Below, in pieces: positions 18,437 through 27,011 of a stretch of 64,000 nucleotides of DNA. Source of the stretch: Arthrobacter sp. ATA002 (GTDB taxonomy: Bacteria > Actinomycetota > Actinomycetes > Actinomycetales > Micrococcaceae); contig NZ_CP114015.1 of assembly GCF_026898095.1 (NCBI RefSeq), positions 2,480,001-2,544,000 on the forward strand, in the 5' to 3' direction. The position numbers and the translations under genes are program-made. Position 1 is the stretch's first letter. Every line of letters begins with the position of its first letter. A model generated the notes under the pieces. It was not told where the DNA came from. It did no database searches and was given only the letters and a program-made list of their open reading frames with translations.

Positions 18437-19534
18437 TTAGGTGTTGGGAGCGGCACCGGCCGCCGGCAGCGGTTCGAGCCGCAGCCTCAGGTCCTGCCCT
18501 TCGCGGCGCACCGCACCGCCGCCGGTTTCGTCCCAGCGCCAGCGGGAGGCGTCGGCCAGGGTATGCACGCCAAGCGGGCCGACGGCGGAGGTGCCGGCGC
18601 CCAGCAGCAGCGGAGCCACGTAAGCCACCAGTTCATCGGCCAGGCCGGCGCGCAGGAAGGCGCCCGCGACCGTCGCGCCGCCCTCAACCATCAGGTGGCG
18701 CACGCCCCGGGCATAGAGTTCGCGGCAGATCAGAGCGGGATCATGTTCCTTCAACTGCAGGAACCGGTCATCGGTACCCCGGATCGCCGCATGGCCGGGA
18801 ACCGGGCGCCGGCCGGCGACGACCCGCAGCGGCTGCCGGGGTGCCGCGCCGCCCAGCTCGTCCCGTGCGCTCAGCTGCGGATCATCGGCCAGTACGGTTC
18901 CGGTGCCCACGACGACGGCGTCCGCCCGGGAACGGATCGTGTGCCCGTCGGTGCGGGCGGCGCTGCCGGTGATCCACTGGCTGGTGCCGTCCTCGGCGGC
19001 GGTCCGTCCGTCCAGGGACTGGGCGATCTTTACGGTGACGAACGGCCGCTGCTCCTGTACGGCTTGGGTCCAGCGGTGGTTCAGGAGTTCGGATTCCGGC
19101 GCCAGCAGGCCGCCCCGGGCCTGAACCCCGGCAGCGGCCAGGGCTGCCGCGCCGCCCGCGGCTTCGGCGGTTGGGTCAGCCGCTGCATAGACCACGCGGG
19201 AGATTCCGGACGCCAGGATCGCCTGAGCACAGGGTCCGGTCCGTCCGGTGTGGTTGCACGGTTCCAGCGTCACCACCATGGTGGCGCCGGCGACATCCAC
19301 GCCGGCTGCGGAGGCGGCGGCCAGCGCATCAGCCTCCGCGTGCGGAGTGCCGGCGCCGCGGTGGTAGCCGGTGCCGAGCAGCTGCCCGGATGGGCCCAGG
19401 ATTACGGCCCCCACCAGCGGGTTGGCTCCCCGCACGCCGCGGCGGGCCAGGTCCAGGGCACGGATCATGGCTTCGGTCTCGGTGAGGGTGTCCGTGGGCG
19501 TCTGCGGCACGGACGAAGCCGGATAGCCGTCCAT
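18437..19534 (-). CDS. ribD: Bifunctional diaminohydroxyphosphoribosylaminopyrimidine deaminase / reductase
   Basis: A 365-aa enzyme carrying out the second and third steps of the pyrimidine arm. The N-terminal deaminase domain has HAEADAL and PCNHTGRTGPC (zinc ligands and the catalytic Glu). The C-terminal reductase domain has VTVKIAQSLDGRTA, QWITGSAAR and MVEGGATVAGAFL. Its start overlaps the ribM stop by one base (TGATG), so the two are translated together. Confidence 0.95.
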   Translation of the reverse strand: MDGYPASSVPQTPTDTLTETEAMIRALDLARRGVRGANPLVGAVILGPSGQLLGTGYHRGAGTPHAEADALAAASAAGVDVAGATMVVTLEPCNHTGRTGPCAQAILASGISRVVYAAADPTAEAAGGAAALAAAGVQARGGLLAPESELLNHRWTQAVQEQRPFVTVKIAQSLDGRTAAEDGTSQWITGSAARTDGHTIRSRADAVVVGTGTVLADDPQLSARDELGGAAPRQPLRVVAGRRPVPGHAAIRGTDDRFLQLKEHDPALICRELYARGVRHLMVEGGATVAGAFLRAGLADELVAYVAPLLLGAGTSAVGPLGVHTLADASRWRWDETGGGAVRREGQDLRLRLEPLPAAGAAPNT

Positions 19535-20217
19535 CAGCGGACCCTAGGGTCCGGCATCAGCACGTCCACCCGGGGTTTTTCGTTGTTTTTGGCCTTCCAC
19601 CACACGAAGAAGCCGATCAGCGTGAAGATGCCGTAGAACAGGTACATAAACGCTGTGGCGTAGTAGCCGGTGCTAAACAGCAGCGGCACGCCGACGACGT
19701 CGACCGCCACCCAGATGAGCCAGAACTCCACCCAGCCCTTGGCCATGCCGTACGTCGCCAGCAGCGAACCCACGAACGTCCAGGCGTCGGCCCACACGGG
19801 CTCGTAGGAGCCGAGCCGGGCAAAGACCGGTGTCAGGGCGACGGTGCCGATCAGGAGGCCGGCCACCAGGCCAAGCCGCTGTCTGCCGGAGGCCCACTGC
19901 GGTGTGACCGCCTCGCCGCCGTTGTCCTGGCTCTGCTTCCAGCGCCGCCAGCCGTACACGGCAACGGCGATGAACATGATTTGCCGGCCGGCCTGTCCCA
20001 GCAGGGTGGCGGACTCGGCGGAGCCGAACAGGGAGCCGAGGAACACTGTCAGCAGCAGGAGGTTGCCGATGATGCCCACCGGCCAGGCCCAGATTTTTCG
20101 GCGCATGCCGCCGAAGGCACTGAGGAGCCCGAAGATGTTGCCTACGACCTCTCGGACCAGCAGGGATGAAGACCCCACCGGTACCTGAGCGTCAAAGAGC
20201 CACCGCAAAAAATCCAT
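19534..20217 (-). CDS. ribM: PnuC-family transporter, probably riboflavin permease RibM
   Basis: A 227-aa membrane protein with about seven helices and the PnuC pattern (VGNIFGLLSAFGGMRRKIWAWPVGIIGNLLL, split here by family-typical spacing, and later WVEFWLIWVAVDVVGVPL). PnuC proteins take up nicotinamide riboside, thiamine or riboflavin; sitting first in an FMN-riboswitch-controlled riboflavin operon points to riboflavin. ATG 20217 (MDFLRWLF) was chosen since codons before it extend into the riboswitch leader. Confidence 0.9.
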   Translation of the reverse strand: MDFLRWLFDAQVPVGSSSLLVREVVGNIFGLLSAFGGMRRKIWAWPVGIIGNLLLLTVFLGSLFGSAESATLLGQAGRQIMFIAVAVYGWRRWKQSQDNGGEAVTPQWASGRQRLGLVAGLLIGTVALTPVFARLGSYEPVWADAWTFVGSLLATYGMAKGWVEFWLIWVAVDVVGVPLLFSTGYYATAFMYLFYGIFTLIGFFVWWKAKNNEKPRVDVLMPDPRVR

Positions 20218-20324
20218 GTCGTTCCTATCCCTTAGCGGCGGCTCCGGGGGTACGACAGTACGGTGCATCGACAGCAGCGTCCGCGCTTGCGGGGACGCTT
20301 AACCGTCGGTTCAACAAACTGCAC

Positions 20325-20466
20325 GTGCTTCTCCCATCCAGACTTTAACTGTCGGTACCGGAATTTCACCAGTTCAACCACACTGCTTTTCCCGTTGGTT
20401 CGGGAGCTGCAGTGCGGGTCGCGGACTATAACCGCCGGTTCGGAATTACACCGACCCCGGAGCACG
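20325..20466 (-). ncRNA. FMN riboswitch (RFN element)
   Basis: On the minus strand the aptamer starts with GTGCTCCGGGGTCGGTGTAA and contains TTCCGAACCGGCGGTTATAG, GACCC, then TTGAACTGGTGAAATTCCGG and GTCTGGATGGGAGAAGCAC. All conserved blocks of the FMN element are present. It ends about 107 bases before the ribM start. It should shut the ribM-ribD-ribE-ribBA-ribH operon when FMN is high. Confidence 0.97.
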
Positions 20467-20609
20467 ATTGTTAAATACATTCTTACACAGCGGGACCGGC
20501 GAAGCGCCAATCCCGTTGAAGCATCAAGTAATCTTTGTCACACTTTAGCTTGTTTTGGACGCCGGTTCAGCGCCGCGTGAACTCCGCGCCCATCCGTGCT
20601 TACCCGTGC

Positions 20610-21278
20610 TTAGCCGGCGGACACGGCTTCCGCGGCGGCGCGCAGCTTGCTGATGGCGTCGTTCGGATCCCCGCTGCCGTAGACCGCTGATCCGGCCACG
20701 AAGACGTTGGCCCCGGCTTCGGCCGCCCGTTCAATGGTGTCGGCGGAAATTCCGCCGTCCACCTGGATGGCCAGCGGCAGTCCGGAGCCGCGGACGGCCT
20801 CGGCGGCGCGGCGGATCTTGGGCAGCGTGACATCCAGGAACTTCTGACCGCCGAATCCGGGTTCCACCGTCATGATCAGCAGCATGTCCAGCTCGGAGAG
20901 CACGTCCAGGTACGGCTCCACCGGAGTGGCCGGGCGCAGGGCCATGCCGGCCTTGGCTCCGCGGTCGCGGATGTCCCGCGCCAGCTTGATCGGTGCGGCC
21001 GCGGCCTCCACATGGAAGGTCACCGAGGCCAGGCCCAGTTCCGCGTAGGCGGGGGCCCAGCGGTCGGCGTCGGAAATCATCAGGTGCGCATCCAGCGGCA
21101 GGGCGCTGACCTCCTGGATCCGCTGCACCACGGGCAGGCCGATGGTCAGGTTCGGCACGAAGTGGTTGTCCATCACGTCCACGTGGACGGCGTCGGCAGT
21201 GCTGATCCGCTCCAGCTCGGCCTGGAGGTTAACGAAGTCGGCCGAGAGGATGCTCGGATTGATGCAGCACTTGCTCAT
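20610..21278 (-). CDS. rpe: Ribulose-phosphate 3-epimerase
   Basis: A 222-aa TIM-barrel enzyme of the pentose phosphate pathway interconverting ribulose and xylulose 5-phosphate. Seen motifs are [30 protein letters not shown] (metal-binding His and catalytic Asp), [12 protein letters not shown] and [11 protein letters not shown], all in order and at normal length. It is the last gene in the def-fmt-rsmB-rpe group, 32 bases after rsmB, an arrangement common in actinobacteria. Confidence 0.96.
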   Translation of the reverse strand: MSKCCINPSILSADFVNLQAELERISTADAVHVDVMDNHFVPNLTIGLPVVQRIQEVSALPLDAHLMISDADRWAPAYAELGLASVTFHVEAAAAPIKLARDIRDRGAKAGMALRPATPVEPYLDVLSELDMLLIMTVEPGFGGQKFLDVTLPKIRRAAEAVRGSGLPLAIQVDGGISADTIERAAEAGANVFVAGSAVYGSGDPNDAISKLRAAAEAVSAG

Positions 21279-21310
21279 GGTTCTCCTTGTGGACTTGCTG
21301 TGGCTTAAAG

Positions 21311-22865
21311 TCAGGGCTTGCGGCGGATCAGAGCCAGGAACATGGCGTCGGTGGCGTGGAGGTGCGGCCAGAGCTGGGCCGTGGACTCGTGGCCGGCGCC
21401 CAGATTTCCGGTCAGGCTGACGGCGTCCAGGGCCGCCCCGGCGTCGAGCAGTTCCAGGTCATTGCGCAGGCGCAGCACGTCGCTGACGACGGCGGTGGTC
21501 TCCGCCGGATGCGGCGAGCAGGTCACATAGGCCACCACGCCGCCGGCCTTGACGGCGTCCACTGCCGCAGTAAGCAGTTCACGCTGCAGCGCACCCAGCT
21601 CCCCACGTCCGACGGCTTCCGCCGCCAGCGCGATTCCGGCCGGCGGCGCAGGGCACCCAGGCCGGTGCAGGGAGCGTCCACGAGGACCCGGTCGAAGGTG
21701 TCCGGATACTGCTCGGCAATGCTGCGACCGTCTCCGGTACGCACATCCCAGACCTCGCCCGGAACAGCTTCCAGCGCCTGCTGCACGAGCTTGGCGCGGT
21801 GCGCCGCGGGTTCGTTGGCCAGCAGAATGGCGCCCCGCTCGTTGGCCAGCGCCGCCAGCAGGGCTGCCTTGCCGCCAGGTCCGGCGCACAGGTCCAGCCA
21901 CTGCTCACCGTCGCGGCTGCCGTCAGCAGTGCGGTCGCCGATATCCACGGCGGCCAGGGCCCGTGCCACCAGCTGCGACCCGGCGTCCTGGACGCGGGTA
22001 GTGCCGGCGCGCACGGAATCCAGGCGTCCGACGTCGCCGGCCGAGTACAGTGCCGAACCCTCGACCAGCTCGCCGTCCACCGCTCCGGCTTCCCGGGCCT
22101 CGTCCAGGTTTCCCAGTCCGGGCAGCGCCACCAGGTTCACCACGGGGGCGTCGTTGTCGGCCTTGAGCAGGTCCGTGATTTCCTCGACGCTGCGGCCGTG
22201 GGCCACGAGCGACTGCCGCAGGGCGCGGACAATCCACTCGGGATGGCTGTGTTCCACCGCCGCGCGGCGCGTGGCGTCGGTTTCGTCGCGGGTCAACTCA
22301 GCGACCCAGGTGTCCAGGTCGCGCGCGGCGACTTTGCGCAGGACGGCGTTGATCAGTGCCGACGGTCCGGCTCCGATGACGGCGCGCGCCAGTCCGACGG
22401 TCTGGTCCAGGGCAGCGTGGGCCGGAACCCGCATGGCCAGCAGCTGGTGGGCGCCGATGCGCAGCGCATCCAGGACGGCGGGGTCCAGCCGCTCCAGCGG
22501 ACGGTCCACGCACTTGGCCAGGATCGCGTCATAGGTGCCCTGTCCGCGCAGTGCGCCGTAGGCAAGTTCGGTGGCGAAACCGGCGTCGCGCTTGTCGAGC
22601 TGGTGTTTGCGGATGCTCTTGGGCAGCACGAGGTTGGCGTAGGCGTCGTCCTCGGACACGGCGCGGAGGACTTCAAAGGCCACCAGCCGGGCCGGATCGG
22701 CGGAACGGTGCGCTGACCCGGAGCCTGGGCGGTGCGGCTGCGCACTGCGGGGCGGCTGCGCTCGTGGCCCTTCTCGTTGCGCTGCTTGTTGCTGCGCGGC
22801 TCGTTGTTCCGCTGCGGGTTGTTCCGCGGGGTGTTGTTCTGGGAAGCGCTGTTCTGGGGGGTCAC
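21311..22865 (-). CDS. rsmB: 16S rRNA (cytosine-967-C5)-methyltransferase RsmB (frame broken twice)
   Basis: An S-adenosylmethionine-dependent methyltransferase with an N-terminal NusB-like RNA-binding domain ([22 protein letters not shown]) and a Rossmann domain ([36 protein letters not shown] with one catalytic Cys, [10 protein letters not shown] with the other). GTG 22865 overlaps the fmt stop (GTGA). Its leader is Asn/Arg-rich and disordered, and a first break near 22710 must join it to [13 protein letters not shown] second break near 21620 joins PSDVG to [14 protein letters not shown]. Corrected length is about 518 aa. Confidence 0.88.
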
Positions 22866-23790
22866 TCGAAGACCACGTCCTCACGGTTGGCCAAGCCGCG
22901 GGCCCAGTCGGCCCCCGGCATCATTTTCTTGCCGGCGGGCTGCACCTGCAGCAGTTCCACGCCTGTCGATCCGGTGCCCACCACTGCGGCAGCCTGTGCG
23001 CCTCCGGTAAAGCGGACCTGGCCCGGGGCCAGATCGGTGATGTCGGGCCGCGGTACTGCGGAGCCGATCTTGAACCGGGCGCCGTCCCACGTGGTCCAGG
23101 CTCCCGGTTCCGGCGTTACGCCGTTGATGCGGCGGCGGATGGCCAGTGCCGGCTGGGTCCAGTTCACCCGCGCGTCATCGATCGTAAGTTTGGGTGCGAG
23201 CGTCACATCGCCGGACTGCGGTACGGCGTGGGCCGCACCGGCCCCGATGGCCGACAGGGTCTGTGCGAGCAGTACGGCGCCGCTGTGCGAGAGCCGTTCC
23301 AAGAGAGCGCCGCTGGTGTCCCCCGGGTGCACCGTTTCAGTTAATTGTCCGTAGACGGGACCGGTGTCCAGTCCCTTTTCCAGGAGGAAGGTGGAAGCGC
23401 CGGTGACGTCGTCACCGTTGATCACGGCGTGCTGCACCGGTGCTGCGCCGCGCCAGGCGGGAAGCAGGGAAAGTGGAGGTTGATCCAGCCGTGGGCGGGG
23501 ATCGTCAGGGCCCGCTCCGGGATAAGTCCCCCGTACGCCACGATGGCCGCGGCGTCCGGATTGGCGGCACGAATAGCCGCGACGGCGTCGTCGTCGATCT
23601 TTGCTGCGCGGATGACGGGCAGGCCCAGTTCTTCAGCGCGGGCGGCAACGGGCGACGGTGTGAGGACGCGTTTGCGCCCGAGCGGCGCGTCGGGGCGGGT
23701 GAGTACCGCAACGACGTCGAACCCCGCTTCCAGCAGGGCATTCAGGGACGGGACGGCGACGGCGGGGGTTCCGGCGAAAAGTACGCGCAT
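22862..23790 (-). CDS. fmt: Methionyl-tRNA formyltransferase (frame broken once)
   Basis: Formylates initiator Met-tRNA using 10-formyltetrahydrofolate. The N-terminal formyltransferase domain has MRVLFAGTPAVAVPSLNALL and AYGGLIP. The frame breaks near 23458, where TTTCCC has probably lost one T; the other frame restores the SLLPAWRGAAPVQHAV motif and GDDVTG. The C-terminal OB-fold runs to the stop that overlaps rsmB. Corrected length is about 309 aa. As this gene is normally vital with def next to it, the break is best read as a sequence error. Confidence 0.92.
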
Positions 23791-23802
23791 GACCACGGGC
23801 CG

Positions 23803-24411
23803 CTAGGCCTGTCCGCCGGTGCGGGAGGTGCCGCCAAAGGCACCGCTGCCGAAGGACGCTCCGGCGCCAAAGGCCGAACCGACCGTCTGGGCGCGCTCCG
23901 CCGTCGTGCGGCCCGCGATCGCGTCATAGTCCGCCTGGCGGATGGCGCGCAGTGCCTTCTTCCGGTTTTCGCCTTCCAGCCGGTCGATGTACAGCACGCC
24001 GTCCAAGTGGTCGGTTTCGTGCTGGAAGGCGCGGGCCAGCATTCCTTCGCCCTCAACGCTGACGGGCTTGCCGTCCTTGTCGACGCCGGTAACCCGGGTC
24101 CAGCGGTATCGCGGCACCGGGTAGCCCAGGCCGGGGATCGACAGGCAGCCCTCCATGTGGTCTTCCTGGCGGTCTTCGCTGAGCTCGAGCACGGGGTTCA
24201 CCACGTGTCCCGCGTGGCCGTCAATCCGGTAGGTGAAAACCCGGAGACTGACGCCCACCTGAGGTGCGGCAAGGCCTGCGCCGTCAACGTCCTCCATTGT
24301 TTCTTCCATGTCGGCAACAAGCTTGGCCAGTTCAGGCCCGAAGTCCGTGACTTCCTCGGCACGGGTCCGCAGGACTGGGTCGCCGATAATCCGGATGTTC
24401 AGGATTGCCAT
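23803..24411 (-). CDS. def: Peptide deformylase
   Basis: A 202-aa metallo-enzyme removing the formyl group from nascent proteins. Motif 1 GAGLAAPQ is at 44-51, motif 2 EGCLS at 87-91 (metal-binding Cys) and motif 3 HETDH at 131-135 (two metal His and the catalytic Glu). A Gly/Ala/Ser-rich tail of about 25 residues follows the domain. It lies 12 bases upstream of fmt, forming the classic def-fmt unit. Confidence 0.96.
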   Translation of the reverse strand: MAILNIRIIGDPVLRTRAEEVTDFGPELAKLVADMEETMEDVDGAGLAAPQVGVSLRVFTYRIDGHAGHVVNPVLELSEDRQEDHMEGCLSIPGLGYPVPRYRWTRVTGVDKDGKPVSVEGEGMLARAFQHETDHLDGVLYIDRLEGENRKKALRAIRQADYDAIAGRTTAERAQTVGSAFGAGASFGSGAFGGTSRTGGQA

Positions 24412-24666
24412 CTAGGGTTCGTTCCTTACTGTTGCTGCTCTGCCGCTGATTGTTGCTCAGAACCAGTCTAGTTGGGCCGGGCACGTTGCTGCTCCCCCGC
24501 GCTCACGGATGCGGCGGTGATGCGGGCATACAGCGCACGGCGCGGCGGGTGCCGTGTGCACAGCGCGCGGTGCGGAGGCGCACACAGCGTGCGCACGGTG
24601 CGCGGTGTGGTGCCTTCGTGCGGTGCGTACGTGCCGTGCGTGCGCGTCCTTTCGACGCGGGTGCGT
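24412..24666. repeat. GC-rich alternating purine-pyrimidine intergenic stretch
   Basis: Between the nuclease-like gene and def, about 255 bases carry no convincing gene. The stretch at 24520-24670 is built from repeated TGCG, GCGCA and GTGCG words with long runs of alternating purines and pyrimidines. Such sequence can adopt left-handed DNA or stacked small hairpins. The def promoter must lie here too, but no clear -35/-10 pair was seen. Confidence 0.5.
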
Positions 24667-25548
24667 TTAGGTGGACGAGGTCTGGGGAGCCCGAACCGCA
24701 TGGGCGCCGACCGGGGGCGGCGCGATGGGAAGCAGTGCGCGTCCGGCGGCGGCGACGTCGTACGAGGTCTGCCAGAGCCGGCGGAGAGCGCAGAACTTGA
24801 ACCAGTGCTGCGGCAGCACCTCGGGGTTTGCGCGCATGGGACGGACTTCGGTCTGTCCCACCGCGACGCCGAGCAGCAGCGGATCCTCCCCGTACGCCCA
24901 GGGCTCCCACTCGCCCTTTCCGGCATCAACCAGGGACTCTTTCGCCTTCATTCCGGCCACCAGCTGCATGACAACCTTGTCATCGAGCGGCTTGACCTGG
25001 CCGTCGCGGTCGGTGTTTTTGGTCTTGTAGTCGATGAGGCAGAGCCTGCCGTTGATGCGTGCCACCAGATCAAGCGTTCCGGCGTATCCCAGTTCGTCAT
25101 TCCATACGGTGATCTCGGGTGCCAGAGGCTGAACCTGGTACAGGTCCCACCACTCGTCGAAACGGTCGGCAAACTGATGCTCTCCGTGTTCCTGAAGCGC
25201 GGTGCGGGCCGCTTCCAACTCATGCGGAAGGTCCAGGGCGCGCAGGGAAACTTGTTCGCAGTAATAGTGCACCCGCGTGCCGCGTTCCGCCGCCTGGTCC
25301 CGGTAGCGCTCCGAAGCGCGTGAAGCCTCCTTGACGAGGGAACGCAACGCACCCGGATTGCCCAGACTTGCCGGGAGTTTGGGGTCCTTGACCACAGCAG
25401 TGGCGGCCATGTGGCTGTGCCAGCCGTCCAGCGAGGTGGAACCCTGCGCAATCACAGTCGTAATGGACGGTACCGACGGCGGTTCCGAGAGGGAGCGGGA
25501 GTACATCCGCCCAAATTCCGTTGAATGTGCCAGTGCAGGTTCAGTCAT
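24667..25548 (-). CDS. PD-(D/E)XK nuclease-like protein
   Basis: A 293-aa protein with the core of the Cas4/RecB-type nuclease fold: a leading helix region (AAERGTRVHYYCEQ, with the His-containing first motif), then YAGTLDLVARING and LCLIDYKTKNTD, giving the D...DxK catalytic triad, and a following QL helix (DDKVVMQLVAGMKAKE). The C-terminus has a basic, proline-rich tail. It is found here alone, not beside CRISPR or repair genes, so its role (DNA repair, phage-derived exonuclease or defence) is open. ATG 25548 was chosen; upstream codons overlap a tRNA and its terminator. Confidence 0.75.
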   Translation of the reverse strand: MTEPALAHSTEFGRMYSRSLSEPPSVPSITTVIAQGSTSLDGWHSHMAATAVVKDPKLPASLGNPGALRSLVKEASRASERYRDQAAERGTRVHYYCEQVSLRALDLPHELEAARTALQEHGEHQFADRFDEWWDLYQVQPLAPEITVWNDELGYAGTLDLVARINGRLCLIDYKTKNTDRDGQVKPLDDKVVMQLVAGMKAKESLVDAGKGEWEPWAYGEDPLLLGVAVGQTEVRPMRANPEVLPQHWFKFCALRRLWQTSYDVAAAGRALLPIAPPPVGAHAVRAPQTSST

Positions 25549-25665
25549 GCTTCCAGTTTGCCATCCGGCACCGACAGTCCCGTTTCCGACGCCCGGGGTG
25601 TCATCTGGGACTGCGGTCCGCCCATGCGGTGCGCACACGCTCCAAACACGATACAGCGCATACGC

Positions 25666-25702
25666 AAAAAAGTCCCCACCTTCCCGAGGGAAGGTGAGGA
25701 CC
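25666..25702 (-). terminator. Rho-independent terminator after tRNA-Val(CAC)
   Basis: On the minus strand GTCCTCACCTTCCC pairs with GGGAAGGTGGGGAC around a CTC loop and is followed by six T bases. It starts eight bases after the tRNA 3' end. Confidence 0.88.
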
Positions 25703-25709
25703 TTGCCGG

Positions 25710-25781
25710 TGGGCGATACTGGGTTCGAACCAGTGACCTCTTCGGTGTGAACGAAGCGCGCTACCACTGCGCCAATCGCCC
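25710..25781 (-). tRNA. tRNA-Val, anticodon CAC
   Basis: A full cloverleaf: acceptor GGGCGAT pairs with ATCGCCC, D-arm GGCGCAGTGGTAGCGC, anticodon stem CTTCG/CGAAG with loop TTCACAC (anticodon CAC), T-arm CTGGTTCGAACCCAG. The discriminator is A and CCA is not encoded. It reads away from the six-gene tRNA array on the plus strand. Confidence 0.96.
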
Positions 25782-25977
25782 CCTTGCCGCTGTTGTTTTC
25801 ACAACCGCAACGTCTAAAGATGCTAGCCCAGATTGGACCTGGCTCCAAACCGGCGGAATTTACCGGAATCGGGCGCACCGGCAACCGTCGTACTGGGACG
25901 CGCCGCGAACTCCCGCAGGTCGCGGCGCAGCAGTGGATGTTCACCAGTACACAGCGCCCACCCCGGCAACCCGGCAA

Positions 25978-26060
25978 CCGGTTATCCGCCATCCGCCATC
26001 CGCCATGCGGTTATCCGCCATCCGCCAACCCGGTAAGCGGTTATCGACCATCCGCCATGT
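25978..26060. repeat. Degenerate tandem repeat of an ATCCGCC word
   Basis: About 80 bases contain the heptad ATCCGCC and its variants many times, organised as larger near-copies of GGTTATCCGCCATCCGCCA (25980, 26011) with a third diverged copy ending in GGTTATCGACCATCCGCCA. It lies between the divergent tRNA-Val and tRNA-Gly genes in a stretch of about 520 bases where I see no gene. Confidence 0.7.
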
Positions 26061-26305
26061 CTCGCCGCGGGAACACAGGGGCCCACACCCGTCGTCGTCA
26101 TCTCTGTTTGTCAGCCGGACCCCCCACCTCCCGCCCCACCTGCGACGATGTACATCTCTTGGCTGAGCCCGTCGCCCAGGGCCGGAAATTGCCCCGATTG
26201 GACGAACCACGAAACGTCCAGTAGAGTTTTTCTTCGTTGGAAAGCGGGAGTTCGCCGCGAAAAGCGAAAGCGATTCGGGGTCGATAACACTAACTTTCTC
26301 AGCAT

Positions 26306-26379
26306 GCGGACGTAGCTCAGCTGGCTAGAGCACCACCTTGCCAAGGTGGATGTCGCGGGTTCGAATCCCGTCGTCCGCT
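26306..26379 (+). tRNA. tRNA-Gly, anticodon GCC (copy 1)
   Basis: Acceptor GCGGACG pairs with CGTCCGC; anticodon stem CCACC/GGTGG with loop TTGCCAA (GCC); T-arm CGGGTTCGAATCCCG; discriminator T, as normal for glycine. First gene of a six-gene array. Identical in sequence to copies 2 and 3. Confidence 0.97.
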
Positions 26380-26439
26380 CGCAAGTCACTGTAAACCGGT
26401 TGATTCTGACCGGCCGGCCTATGCTTATGCAGTGGTCAC

Positions 26440-26513
26440 GGTGGGGTGGCCGAGAGGCGAGGCAGCGGCCTGCAAAGCCGTATACGCGGGTTCGAATCCC
26501 GTCCCCACCTCCA
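26440..26513 (+). tRNA. tRNA-Cys, anticodon GCA
   Basis: Acceptor GGTGGGG pairs with CCCCACC; anticodon stem CGGC/GCCG with loop CTGCAAA (GCA); T-arm CGGGTTCGAATCCCG; discriminator T. The terminal CCA is encoded, unlike the neighbouring tRNAs. Confidence 0.96.
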
Positions 26514-26536
26514 CGGTGGACTTGCAAGCCCTTTGG

Positions 26537-26608
26537 GCGCGATTGGCGCAGCGGTAGCGCGCTTCCCTGACACGGAAGAGGTCACTGGTTCGATCCCAGT
26601 ATCGCGCA
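26537..26608 (+). tRNA. tRNA-Val, anticodon GAC (copy 1)
   Basis: Acceptor GCGCGAT pairs with ATCGCGC; anticodon stem CTTCC/GGAAG with loop CTGACAC (GAC); T-arm CTGGTTCGATCCCAG; discriminator A. Identical to copy 2. Confidence 0.97.
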
Positions 26609-26646
26609 CTACAGTTAGACGTTTTTGACGAACAACTGTGTTTTAT

Positions 26647-26720
26647 GCGGACGTAGCTCAGCTGGCTAGAGCACCACCTTGCCAAGGTGGATGTCGCGGG
26701 TTCGAATCCCGTCGTCCGCT
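26647..26720 (+). tRNA. tRNA-Gly, anticodon GCC (copy 2)
   Basis: Same sequence as the tRNA-Gly at 26306. Part of a Val-Gly unit that is repeated in tandem. Confidence 0.97.
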
Positions 26721-26764
26721 CTCTTGACTGCACCGGGAACTCCTTTGGAGACTTGGTGCGTCAA

Positions 26765-26836
26765 GCGCGATTGGCGCAGCGGTAGCGCGCTTCCCTGACA
26801 CGGAAGAGGTCACTGGTTCGATCCCAGTATCGCGCA
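26765..26836 (+). tRNA. tRNA-Val, anticodon GAC (copy 2)
   Basis: Same sequence as the tRNA-Val at 26537. The spacers around it differ from those of copy 1, so the duplication is not recent or only the genes are kept identical. Confidence 0.97.
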
Positions 26837-26861
26837 CGGACAACCCTGGTTGTCCTGTTTT

Positions 26862-26935
26862 GCGGACGTAGCTCAGCTGGCTAGAGCACCACCTTGCCAA
26901 GGTGGATGTCGCGGGTTCGAATCCCGTCGTCCGCT
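26862..26935 (+). tRNA. tRNA-Gly, anticodon GCC (copy 3)
   Basis: Third identical tRNA-Gly copy and last gene of the array. It is followed 22 bases later by a strong hairpin. Confidence 0.97.
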
Positions 26936-26957
26936 CGCAACGCTGCAAAGGCAGCAA

Positions 26958-26991
26958 CTGAAGGAGCAGGCTACCCAGCCTGCTCCTTCAG
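26958..26991 (+). terminator. Hairpin ending the tRNA array
   Basis: A perfect 15-base stem (CTGAAGGAGCAGGCT with its complement) around an ACCC loop, 22 bases after the last tRNA. The following bases are only weakly T-rich (GTGCTTTAAGCTTTCC), so termination may be helped by Rho or the hairpin may mainly protect the 3' end. It would act in both directions, also ending the convergent small gene. Confidence 0.75.
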
Positions 26992-27011
26992 TGCTTTAAG
27001 CTTTCCTGCAA

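Noticed and set aside
16631..19636. A 1001-codon open frame on the plus strand across the riboflavin genes
   Set aside because: It lies antisense to ribBA, ribE and ribD, whose catalytic motifs are certain. Long antisense frames are expected at this GC content, and its product has no recognisable domain.
25978..26060. Possible CRISPR array
   Set aside because: The repeats are short, contiguous and degenerate, with no unique spacers of constant length and no cas genes in the window.
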